Below are positions 37,347-47,656 of a stretch of 64,000 nt of DNA, piece by piece. Numbering within the stretch: the stretch's first letter is position 1; each line of letters starts with the position of its first letter. The notes beneath the pieces are model-generated. The model was given only the letters and a program-made list of their open reading frames with translations, was not told the origin of the DNA and searched no databases. The stretch spans positions 720,525-784,524 of the forward strand of contig CAJQUW010008587.1 in the NCBI GenBank assembly GCA_907163375.1, read 5' to 3'. Origin of the DNA: Prostheceraeus crozeri (Eukaryota; Platyhelminthes; Polycladida; Euryleptidae). Position numbers and translations under genes: made by a program.

Positions 37347-37560
37347 TATATACAAAAATTATTACGAGGAAAAGCCATAATTCCAACCGATTTCACCCTC
37401 TTGAACGAGGGCTACTCATGTCTGATATATTTATAAAATTCAAAGACCAAAAGAGATCTAAATATGTTAAAGCCATGAGTTATTCCATGACCAGCTCCAT
37501 GTTCAAGAGAGTGAAACGGCTGGAAGTATGGCTTTTCCTCGCAATAATTTTTGTATATAC
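37347..37560. repeat. Foldback element, ~214 bp
   Basis: The arms are TATATACAAAAATTATTACG and onward through GAGGAAAAGCCATAATTCCA to TCTTGAAC, with the reverse complement at 37501-37560. The loop is about 90 bp. Long AT alternations flank it. No ORF of note. Confidence 0.88.
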
Positions 37561-37794
37561 TTATAAAATTTTGTTGACATCTTATTACTTTACCTTTTCT
37601 TATATATCTAAGTTAGATTAGTTGGATGTATATGAAAGATATTTGATTCTGTGAATAAATCATTTATGCCCTTGATAAGCCTGCCACAGGCAGAAGCCGG
37701 TCGGGCTGTTTCAGTTATCTGGCTTGTTTTTCTTTTATCTTTTGGGTGTCGTATTACTTTACATTATTGAATACCATTTTTGATTTAAACCTTT

Positions 37795-37796
<2 letters not shown>

Positions 37797-37876
<80 letters not shown>
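37797..37876. repeat. (AT)n microsatellite, about 80 bp
   Basis: Uninterrupted alternating AT directly abuts the 3' tail of hammerhead copy 1. The Ile-Tyr reading frame across it is an artefact. Confidence 0.97.
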
Positions 37877-37879
<3 letters not shown>

Positions 37880-37880
37880 G

Positions 37881-38042
37881 ACAAGTAACCTGGCAATTGA
37901 TAAATTTACCAAATCTCAACTGATGTAACCACCACGAGACATGTTTCGGCCTGTTCGGCCTCATCAGTCGTGGGTAGGTTTGAACCAGCGACGTCGGAGG
38001 TAGAGGACGTGCAAGCATACCCTCTAACCACAAGGCCACCGG
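37881..38042 (-). mobile_element. tRNA-headed SINE-like unit with hammerhead ribozyme, copy 1
   Basis: Read on the minus strand from 38042, the head is CCGGTGGCCTTGTGGTTAGA, with a D-arm-like A-box region, and an exact B box GGTTCAAACC follows. The hammerhead core comes next, then a tail (GAGATTTGGTAAATTTATC, then CAATTGCCAGG) that runs into an (AT)n tract. Over the shared ~135 bp it differs from copy 2 at about five positions by eye, so both are young. No protein is encoded, so it would need a partner's reverse transcriptase. The Pol III head suggests SINE-type transcription (inference). Confidence 0.85.
37927..37980 (-). ncRNA. Type I hammerhead ribozyme (copy 1)
   Basis: This is a self-cleaving RNA. 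On the minus strand the order is stem I 5' side AACC and CCACGA; core CTGATGA; stem II GGCC, loop GAACA, GGCC; core GAAA; then C-AT-G as a 2-bp stem III (A-U and C-G) ending in the cleavage triplet GTC. Stem I 3' side follows as TCGTGG, T, GGTT. Every invariant residue of the hammerhead core is present and all stems pair. The very short stem III resembles the minimal hammerheads reported from metazoan Penelope-like elements, which work best as dimers. AACC of stem I is also the end of the B box. Confidence 0.9.
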
Positions 38043-38219
38043 ACCATCTGTTGAGAGCGTGAATTAGCCAGGAAGGCACTGCTTTAACGCAGGCACGTGG
38101 AGGGCGGACTGCTTTTTGCAATCACTTAATACCGCATCCGAGATTGAGGCGCTTCACGCAGGCGCTACTCATTACATGTTTAGACAAGTAACCTGGCAAT
38201 TGATAAATTTACCAAATCT

Positions 38220-38354
38220 CCGGTGGCCTTGTGGTTAGAGGGTATGCTTGCACGTCCTCTAGCTCCAACGTCGCTGGTTCAAACCTACCCACGACTGATG
38301 AGGTCCAACAGGCCGAAACATGTCTCGTGGTGGTTACATCTGTTGAGATTTGGT
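38220..38354 (+). mobile_element. tRNA-headed SINE-like unit with hammerhead ribozyme, copy 2
   Basis: This has the same head, B box (GGTTCAAACC) and ribozyme as copy 1, on the opposite strand. It ends ...TTGAGATTTGG followed by a short (TA)n. Directly upstream (38182-38219) is an inverted copy of the tail that copy 1 has at its own 3' end (ACAAGTAACCTGGCAATTG and onward). The pair therefore forms a complex head-to-head palindrome with a shared flank, separated by about 140 bp of other sequence (38043-38181). Confidence 0.85.
38282..38335 (+). ncRNA. Type I hammerhead ribozyme (copy 2)
   Basis: The architecture is the same on the + strand. Stem I is AACC (38282-38285) plus CCACGA (38289-38294), pairing with TCGTGG (38325-38330) and GGTT (38332-38335). 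The core is CTGATGA (38295-38301). Stem II is GGTC, loop CAACA, GGCC, with one T-G wobble in place of copy 1's C-G pair. GAAA is at 38315-38318 and the cleavage triplet GTC at 38322-38324. A substitution that keeps the helix is consistent with selection on, or recent descent from, an active ribozyme. Confidence 0.9.
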
Positions 38355-38616
38355 ATATATATATAATATACTAATATGTACATACTCGTGCATTAGCTGT
38401 AGTAAAATGCACTCGCATTATCTATCGCCGCAACGTACTACTAGTGCGATGAATAGTCTCTGAAATCACCATCAACTGAATTTAGTAGTTAGAAGTAAAT
38501 CTAAGTCTGAAGACTTGGACTAAAACTAAGTCTAAACTCAGTTTGTGAGTTCTTTAAATGAATAAATGCAGAAAGCTAAGCTCCATCCTGTCGCAATTGC
38601 ATATCAATTAGGCCTA

Positions 38617-38820
38617 CAGATCTTTTTGAAGCTTCAGCGTCACTACTCCTCCACACTGGGGCTTGGGCGTTGCCGACACAGTCAGACTTTTCTGGAGCGT
38701 TGTGGTACTTTAAGTTTCTTCCTGCCAACTTCCAGTGACACATGTGGGGCTCGACCTCTGGACCAAAAGATCGCTGGGTCAAGCACTTAACCACTGTGCC
38801 ACGGAGACCATGGGAATCAT
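38617..38820 (-). mobile_element. tRNA-derived SINE (family 1), copy
   Basis: Minus-strand head GGTCTCCGTGGCACAGTGGT, B-box region CAGAGGTCGAGCCCCAC, then body CACTGGAAGTTGGCAGGAAG, CAACGCTCCAGAAAAG, TCTGACTGTGTCGGCAACG, CCCAAGCCCCAGTGTGGAGG and AGTAGTGACGCT. It lies 130 bp before a ferlin exon. Confidence 0.87.
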
Positions 38821-38948
38821 CACGCTCATTTATTCTAATCATCTATTTGATCAATTCCATAACGATTTCATGTACATGTGCATGCAGCATTATAACACTT
38901 GTTTTTTTGACATTCAAAAATTATGACACTCAACTATTTATCTTACAG

Positions 38949-39266
38949 AACAGTCGGTTGAATACTCCAGCTCAAATAATTCCTTCCAATCAACCTGGCA
39001 GCCGCTCTCAAAGTCGAACCAGTACGCTGATGCCTGCCGTAGCCATAAAAACTCCAGGTGTCAGCCCAGTGCCTGGTGGAGGTACTCCTGATAGTCAGCG
39101 CATGGATACAATGGGTCCAAATGGACCTACCAGTCCTCCCGGTTCTCCGATGCACACCAATGACACAGCTCCATTGATGCCCATGGACAAACCTGGTGCT
39201 GATAATAATGCTGCGACATTATCGCGTCCACCACCCGCTCCTCCCATTGGTGCACAGCCTGGTGCG
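38949..39266 (+). CDS. otof: Otoferlin-like ferlin, exon e (Pro-rich linker)
   Basis: The acceptor is atcttacag ending at 38948 and the donor is gtgagt at 39267. The exon is 318 bp (106 codons, residues 309-414), phase 0 at both ends, so it could be skipped without a frame change. It is rich in Pro, Ser, Thr, Gly and Met, for example GVSPVPGGGTPDSQR, GPTSPPGSPMHTND and SRPPPAPPIGAQPGA. The PPPAPP stretch could bind SH3 or EVH1 domains (inference), and the SP/TP sites could be phosphorylated. Together with exon d it makes about 190 residues of predicted disorder between C2E and C2F. Confidence 0.82.
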
Positions 39267-42200
39267 GTGAGTCATCGGTGATTGGTGTCATATACAGTCA
39301 TGCGGATGCAAGCGCTTGCAGCCCGAATTGGGATGCTTTGAGTAGAAATGAACACCATGGGCATTGTAATAAATTTCGGGTCTCTCAGTAATAAGCAACC
39401 TGTAGAATTAGAGCTTGTAGTAGGGTTGGAATCGGCACGTTTTTTGTCACGTAACATGTAGTGAATATTAGTGCATAAATGCTCAATTAATGAGAATCAA
39501 ATCCATGCAAGCACCAGAGAATGACATTTTGAAAAGCTGGGAACATGCTATCAAAGCAAATATTTGTTGGTTTGCATAAATAACTCCTCTAGCGAACACT
39601 ATTATCTGTAAAAGTCCGAAAAGGTCCGAAGAGCCTTTGAGATGTAGGTCAAAGGTCATTGAGCCCTTGTTCAACAATTGCATTTGCTGGTGAAAAAAAC
39701 TTGTCTCTATACTACGAACAGATGAAAGAAAATTGCAAAAAATCGTTTAAAAAAGAGGCCATTTAAAACTCCATTTGCTTAATTGATCAGCATTTCAAGG
39801 ATCGTCTCACAAAATGCACACTTCAATTACAATAAGGACTTTTGTAGCATCAATTAGTATAGAACTTCAATGAGTAGGCCTACAGCAAATTTAAAATTAA
39901 GAGATTATGTGAAAAGTCAGATATGAAACAGATATAATAGCCAGCACGAATGCGAAATTTCAAAAATAGAAGCGAGCAACAAGAAATAAGAAAAAATAAT
40001 TCATTTTCTGTTTTGATATCAAATTTCATTATTGTATAATTAGAAATTGGAGTTGAAAGAATACACATTAAATGTTGCACTTTTTGAAGATGTTACTTGG
40101 AAAAGTTGGAATTACATATATCAATTTTTTCACTTCTCACATTTTGTAGATGCTTCACAATTTAAATCGTTTTATGACACGCAAAACGGTAAGTCAGATG
40201 CAGCAAGCTGGTCTGTTCACACTAATTCATGGATATTTTATGTCATCGACTTCTGATTTTCCCGAGTTCCCGCAAATGAATCATCTCAGTATCCTGAAGT
40301 CGAGCACCGTTGTAATTTGATTAGTACTAGCCATTATTTTAAAGCCGAAAATATCATTTACAGATTATTGTTACCGCATACACATCGATAGATATTTTCA
40401 TAATGCAACTGCCATTGTAAAAGGTAATATGACACTGAATGTCACAGGAAATATTTCAAATCAAATTATTCAAATTTCAATTCATGTGCAGATTAAGACC
40501 GGATGTGTGCTGAATGCGAATATGGAAGTGTAAACAAATCACAATCAATAGTAGCATTCAGTGAATCGAAAATATAGAGCGCAGCAAATGCTTCCATAGA
40601 TGTTTCGCAGGAAAATCGTATTAGAAATAAGATATTTACGCTATAACAAAAAAATGACAGTATTCTTTTATACTGAGGAAAATGATAGTAGTAAGACGCT
40701 AACTCACCTATTTATCAGAGGAACTATTTTTCAAGGGAAGTTGCTGTAGCGTTTCAAAAGCTCGCCGTACACTTCTTGTAATGCGACTAGTCATGCAAAT
40801 AATGATACATGCACTATGGTCGCATCATTGAATTCAATGATATCAAGATTCAAATATTCATACTGAAATTCTTTGGGATAAACCTTTTTATTTTCTTTCT
40901 TCTAATAGAAGAATAAATATGGAAAATGTGTTTTCGGCATTCAAATAATGCTTTATTGTCGGATGTTGTCATCCTACGTGTTAGTTACCTTACGACACCT
41001 GAAGACCGGCACACGTGAAATTTACAAATGACATGGATTATTGTAGTTGTAAGTTAATGAAATTAAGAAGGGCAGTTAATATCAGATATTTTGCTGAATA
41101 TACATGTATTTTGCCATAAGATTTTGATACTGAAACAGTTGTCGCCACCATATATCATTGTCATGACTATCACTGCTTAAATGTGCTATAACAGCTGGTC
41201 GTTTGTTTAGAGTGACTTGCATTAACGGTAAATGCTTGTAATTCTTTTAAAACAATGATTACAGATCTACTATGCTTTTCCGCTATGCTTTTTCGCAACT
41301 ACTAAAAGTGTGGTATATTGGTAGCATACTGTGCAGTGTTCGTGCGCAAGTTATTATCGATCCTCAGATATTTTATGACTAAATTTAGGTTGAAAGCAAA
41401 CAAATGAAAGAGTAAATAGTGTGTCTTCATTAGAAATCTATCAATGCCTAGAACAATAGTATTTGCGGGAATTTTGAATAAGTTTTGGACGTTGTGAGAG
41501 CAGTTTAGCGATACGGCAACATAATTTCCTTAGACTTCCTCCCTCTTCCAGAATAATTCTTGAAATAAGTAAAATTTCAACTTCTTGAAATGAAGCTGTT
41601 TTGATGAAAAGTTCGCTTTTTATGTAAATAATAATTTAAGCATATTAAATTTGCACCTGTACAAATTTGCCCATAAAGTGCGATACTTAAAATCAGTAAT
41701 GAATTTCAATTTAGCTGACAGTTTTCATGTTCATAAGCTCCCTTAATCCTGTGAAGAATGCCCGGACGATTCTAGCCATTTTGCAGCACATCAAAATACA
41801 TGTATATAAAATTTACAATTCTTGAAAGATTATGCTCCTGAGTAAAATAGATTCTACATTGGCAACAAAATTAATTTAATTTTCACCATCATTAAAGGCT
41901 GTCATGAATCGCTCAGCACAGCTGATGTTTACCTGATGAAAATATAAGCTCTACTCAAATATCCGTTTATAAGAAATTAAGAACTTTCACAAAGCCGAGC
42001 GGCTGGCATCAAGCAGTCGATGATACATCGGAGTTACAATTTCAAAATCACGAAACCGCACGACTTCGCAGCGATTGATTGCAATTTGCAGCATTACCAT
42101 GCTTCCATGTCCACCATAATTCCAAGAACAATCTCTGCTAATCAGAAGCCTTGTAATTCCGGCCAATCACAAACCGCAGATTTCTGAAAGTGATTCCACT

Positions 42201-43526
42201 GTTACTGACGACTGGTTGACATTGCACTTTATCACTTGCATCCACAGAATCAGATAGTTTAAGCGCATCCGCTTACTTAGAAGTCATTGAAATGCAAAAC
42301 GGTGGCACATGCAGGAACTTACAAGGTTGACAGAAAGAAAAATATGACGGATTCGTTGAATATCGAAAATAGTTTCATCATTAGTAAATTGCTGTGAATT
42401 CCTTCAAAATGCTCCGGTCTCTTCATTTCCTTCATATTCGAATAATGCAGATCATTGTACACACGTTTTGTCGGTGAAATTTTTCCTCTGATTGTTGTTT
42501 TAAGAGATAGCAGGTGCAAATAAAACAGTTTGCAAACTTTAGGAGAACTTCCCATCGTCTGTGTCCTTTGCTGTGCGATGCCGCTCTGATAAACACTCAC
42601 GGAAGCTTCGCATACATTTACTGCATGTACCTACGCTTGAAATCATTGAACTGGCTGCTTATTGTTCAATAACTATGGTACGATGTCAACTGAGTGTGCC
42701 AACCACAGAGATGCTGTCAGTCAGCCAACCACAGTCAGATTGCAGGCAGATTTGTCATATGAAAGTATCCATCTTTGCCTCAATTTTTCCCCGTGATAAA
42801 TTCGTTATATGGGAATATCATTCATACCGCTCGACTCTTCACGATCTAAATTTGCTGACTGTGTGGTACTTGGCGTGGTGTCAATTTTCTGGTCAGTCAG
42901 AATTCAATCTTGTACATGTACTTACATTACGTTCAATGAAAAATTGATCATCTTGCCCTCGAGGCTTGCTTTGGCTGTGACTATCAGTGTTGAGGAAAGT
43001 CATCTCTAGGCTCAGACACACACACAAAACAATTTATCTCTGTGTGGTGCCAACTCATTATCATTATAAAATACGAAACTTCCCTTCTAGACAAACAGAG
43101 GACAATGCGAACTGATTATCTAATTATGTACTTTTGCCTGGTGATGCTAGCCGCTCTACCGACAGAAGGTCCGGCTTCTAACCTTTTTACCGGACGATAT
43201 TCGGCTCTGAAAATCCGAGGGAGTTCCTGGAGCCCTCTCTCTGATTTTCATGTTCCTACGACTCAATCGTCCTCAAAATCACTGTAAAATACAATTGGCC
43301 TATGCTCCTTACAACGGTGGCATCAGTTTTGACCAACTCGGTCATCTTGTTACTATACATAACAATTCAAAATTTGAATTCCACTTAGTCAGACCTCATA
43401 GCTTCATTATCATCGTCCCCAAAAACATATGTGTATACTAATGCTTACAACATGTGCAGCTAATCCGCCTTTACCGGAAGTTCATCACATCTTCTCACAT
43501 TATTCCAAGTATTTCCATTTTCACAG
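39267..43526. other. Intron, no feature recognised
   Basis: 4.3 kb, phase 0. Short AT tracts only. The reading frames around 42.5-43.4 kb show no domain. Confidence 0.6.
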
Positions 43527-43628
43527 GCATTACAAGTGAAAAAGCGACCTAAGGTGCCAAAGAATGAGTTGGAGGAAGTTGATTGGTGGAGTCGATATTA
43601 CGCATCCATTGACGATCTCGAAGACCAG
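43527..43628 (+). CDS. otof: Otoferlin-like ferlin, exon f (DWWS motif)
   Basis: The acceptor is ttttcacag ending at 43526 and the donor is gttggt at 43629. The exon is 102 bp (34 codons, residues 415-448), phase 0 at both ends. It reads ALQVKKRPKVPKNELEE and then VDWWSRYYASIDDLEDQ. The DWWSKYFASID block is a hallmark of type II ferlins in the C2E-C2F linker, where otoferlin reads LDWWSKYFASIDTMKEQ. This short exon is therefore one of the strongest single pieces of evidence for the gene's identity. Confidence 0.93.
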
Positions 43629-44106
43629 GTTGGTATTCAGTTTGATCTTCTATTGAATCGTAATTATGATATTCAAGCATGGATGGTTGTTCAGTGAACG
43701 TATATTGTCTAACATCTCAACACTCTGATGACGCTTTGCATTCTAGAATGCTAAGAATGTCTACTAACCCGTTATAAGATGAAGAAGTGAATGAGTAGTG
43801 GGATGTGCTTTTTATCTGACCTTAAAATATCGCCGCGAACTAACCCATTCTGTCTAATCATTCATCTTATTGGTAAAGTGCATTTGCTTCACTGTCATCA
43901 TATAAACAAGAAAGTATTGAATGGTATTTGTCTCATGATTGATAATCTGACAATTTGGATTTTATGTATAGTAAAGGCAAAATTGAAGAAACTTTCCTGT
44001 TCACAAAATCCTTCCAAGAACTATTTAATATGTTCAGCTAGATGGCAAACAGTTCTCGTCGTCCCTCTGTCTCTCTTTCCCCCTTTCACTCTCATTCTCT
44101 CTCTCT

Positions 44107-44194
44107 CATCTTCTTATTCTCTCTTTCTCAAAACAAATGTCTAAGAGAATCATCTTCTTATTCTCTCTTTCTCAAAACAAATGCCTAAGAGAAT
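44107..44194 (+). repeat. Tandem duplication, 2 x 44 bp, CT-rich
   Basis: CATCTTCTTATTCTCTCTTT...AAGAGAAT occurs twice in a row with one T/C difference. A (CT)n tract precedes it at 44050-44106. Confidence 0.95.
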
Positions 44195-44562
44195 CATAGA
44201 CTGCTGGAAATATTCCAATATCAATGAAGGAAACTGCAAGTTGATGTGATGTACGAGCGCATTATGTAGCCATCAGCATTCAGCATGTCATCAATGAACA
44301 ACAATAAAGAACATTATAGGAGGAAGAAGATACAAGCCAACACATGGTGTCAATAAATTTTCAAAATTAAAATTTTGCTGATGATGTAAGTGTTCAGAAG
44401 TAAATCACATTATTGTCAAAACTTAGTTTTGCAGCATAGCAGTCGAGTACACTTTTATTGGGGAGATTGGTCAAAGGATAATGATTGAAAAAACATTTTA
44501 TACACAAATTTTACAAAAAGTACATTGCTTAATCTATCATATCACACATCGCTCTATCTATT

Positions 44563-45005
44563 CACTAGGTGACTTGCCACGCTCAATTACGCGTAATTCA
44601 TGCGCAAACTACGCGTAATTACACATGACCCTAAACATCCGTGGCTACGCGTGACATTGCTGCAACATCTGTCGGCAGTCCTGTTACAAAGACTTTGCGT
44701 CTCATGTGTCTGCATGTATCAGAGGCTAAACAATGTGATAGGACCTCAATGTCGTGCTCATGGAAGACAGAAATGCTTAGCGGTTCAAGCGGCAACGCAT
44801 ACAACTGTAGACGACGCGCAAACTATAAACGCTCGCCCGCGCGTATTCCTAAACATTCCCCATGTTCAAAAGCATCAGATTAAGTGATTTCTGACACTTA
44901 GTGCAGCGCGTATGTACGCGCGTAGAAGAATAGAATGTCTTTAACCACGGATGTTCGGGGTGTTCCGCAATTACGAGTGAATCACACGTGGCATGTCACC
45001 TAGTG
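44563..45005. mobile_element. Non-autonomous CACTA-like MITE, 443 bp
   Basis: The terminal inverted repeats are CACTAGGTGACTTGCCACG on the left and CACTAGGTGACATGCCACG as the reverse complement of the right end. A second shared block, AACATCCGTGG, lies about 75 bp in from both ends. The possible target duplication is TT (44561-44562 and 45006-45007). The interior is GC-richer than its surroundings, with repeated TACGCGTAATTA. There is no transposase. CACTA ends suggest the EnSpm/CMC superfamily, but short ends make this provisional. Confidence 0.8.
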
Positions 45006-47463
45006 TTTCACCCTCTCTTATCTCCATTTTCAACTTGTCTGTCTCTTTAAATTATGATGATTTGAGGGACATAAGTATGGTTTTGAGAAAATTTCCATCA
45101 CAAAGATATAATAATTGGTTAGGAATAAATGCACGTAAGTTTGTGAATCGTGTGCTTCATATTTCGGATCTGCGTTATTCATTAGTCTGCCCATTGCTTT
45201 TACAGGACAAGATGAAGGTGGGAGTTCAAATTTCAGTTGAAAAATATAATCTTTTTGATAGATAGATTTCTAGAAATCCGTAGTTTGAAAATGGTTGACG
45301 TTGTCACTTCTGCACAATTGCATGATTGGATCTACATGTACAGTATCATGAAACGAATGTTCTTTAGCCAGGATGAGGGATCTACATGTATTAGGAACTA
45401 CAACATTTCACTTGCTTATCATTTCATGCATTAATAATCGGGAGAACTCAAAAGTCCGTGAAACGAAGTGCGAAAGAGATATCTACCCGAAGCAAAATTG
45501 CAGCGGTTAAAATTGCAGTTTAAGCAGCTCGAAAATTGCCGCAGTTCAATGTACACGAATCTTGAAGTATCATGCACATAGTTTGTCACTCACCAATATA
45601 CCCTAAACCTAAAATCAGCGACCATTCAGCATGTAGAGGTCTGACGTATCTCATGCTTGAGAAGCGAAGTTGGGTTATTGCTCTCATACGGTCGCAGCAC
45701 GTGAATCTAAAGGAGACGTTGGGGGGGGGGGTTTACAGGAAGATAATGAAATGCTAAGACTGGGTCAGAAATATCACGATAAACCGGGCCCATTGCCGAG
45801 CAGGAAAATGCAGTTCCATGCACGTACAAGTATGAGTGCACTGTCGCAATTTCTCTTATGGGTAAGATATTGACTCGAACTCAGTATGTAAAGAAGTTTT
45901 ACTGCATAACTGACTTCTTGCATCGCTCAACTGAATAGAAAACTCCCTCAACAAAATGCAAAGGAAATATCTGTGAAAATAATTTGACGTTTTGGTGCTT
46001 GCATCATGATGTTACATAATCAAGGAGTAAGAGCATAAAAGTTTCCACAAAGCAGTAGAGCTGTGTTGCTGAAGGTGATAAAGCATGATTTCTGTTGGAG
46101 AGCAGTTTAGCACAATTTATGTAAGCAGTAAATAATTTGTTGAAAATTTGTTCAACAATTTCTGCTTGTCAATGTGCCGCTATCAACTTATTACGCTCAA
46201 ATAATTGAAATTAGTAATCGTTTAAACTCGATTAAATTAGATTAACTAATAAATAATTAATAATTAATTAATTAAACTAAATTAGATTTGACAATGTAAT
46301 CAAGTTTCGATTTTGCAAGGACCACTTGGACAAGATAAAATAGAAAAAGAGAATTAACTCACTCATGATCACATTGGTTCAATCCAAATACTGTCAGTGG
46401 AAGCCTTGTGTCATCAAATAATGTTTTCTTTTCAATTTTCTGAGTTTCAGAAAGTCCCGTTTTGGATAGGGCCAGCAGGAAATGGAAAATATTTGTAAGA
46501 TAAATAGGCTAGCCAGTGGGATGAAGGTAACCGGAATCACAGATGTGAGATTTACTAACACATTATCTACTTCAACAGAATTTATTGATGATAACTTTTT
46601 TTCAAGGAGATCTAAATTGCTAAAGGAGGGAAACTGATTTTCAGTACTTACATAAGTTGGCGGATAACCCTATTTTACGCATTCTTGGTTGTTGTTCAAA
46701 AAGTATAAAAGTTAGACGTTAATATATTGTGATAATTTTTACGAATTCCTGAGATCCAGCTTACATTTGGTCGACGCAAACATGAAAAATATGACCTTTA
46801 CTTGGAAGTACTTGTTTTTAGAAATTCGAAGGTTTTGCAAATTTTGAAGGAAATCAAACATCTTTATCCATTCCTATTGTTTATATATCACTCATTAAGT
46901 GTACTCATTAAGTCACAAGAAGCATACTCATTTATGTGCTAATGCAGCTGTGATGATACAGGGTGCTCGTGAAGTCTGTACTTGATGTTTTTTTTGCTAT
47001 ACCTGCTGTATTTTAATGAGTCGCTAAAAGTTTCAACAAGAAAATGAAGATACAGTCCTGAAGTTTTACTTGATATGATGATTAAAAAATCTTTCCTTGC
47101 TAGATTTCTACAGGAAACGAAACTTGCTTTGAACGTCTACATATGAATGTAAGCGAAGAGCTTTCATGGGAAAATGGCGGTTTACAGATCTATCAATGGA
47201 ATTACCTACCTTGTGCTCATAATTTTGCAATTAGGATATTCCGCCTACTTATGAAAAAAAATAAATGCGCCGAGTGCCATTTTCTCCCACTGTAGCAATC
47301 TAGATCTCCTTGATTTTTCTTTGGCTGAAATTCATACTACTCATATGATGAAGTGACAATAGTGACACTGTCTGTTAAATTCAGTCAGAGCCGGTGAGTC
47401 AATCATGTTCAATCATTTTTCGCATATATTTGTTGGCCATTGCGGAGCTACAGTTCAAAACTT
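45006..47463. other. Intron, no gene; 11-bp G run
   Basis: A run of eleven G (45721-45731) and an AT-only stretch near 46230-46290 stand out. Nothing coding is supported. Confidence 0.6.
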
Positions 47464-47656
47464 AATGTCTAGCCTAGGAACCATTTCTTCCGCAGAAAGA
47501 TGAAGTAAAACACAAATAGTTTACCTAAAGATTTGCTTCTTGCCTTGTTAAGGATGTTATGATGACATCCTTGACAAACAAGAAGCAAAAATTTGGGTAA
47601 AAATTGGTGTTTTAGTTTATCCTACTGCGGAAGAAAGGGCTCCTAGGCCAAACATT
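47464..47656. repeat. Foldback element, ~193 bp
   Basis: The arms begin AATGTCTAGCCTAGGA and, on the reverse complement, AATGTTTGGCCTAGGA. They share TTTCTTCCGCAG and TTTGCTTCTTG and meet near 47565. No ORF. Confidence 0.9.

Noticed and set aside
37785..38039. Minus-strand frame with long Tyr-Ile repeat
   Set aside because: Translation of the (AT)n microsatellite joined to the hammerhead unit.
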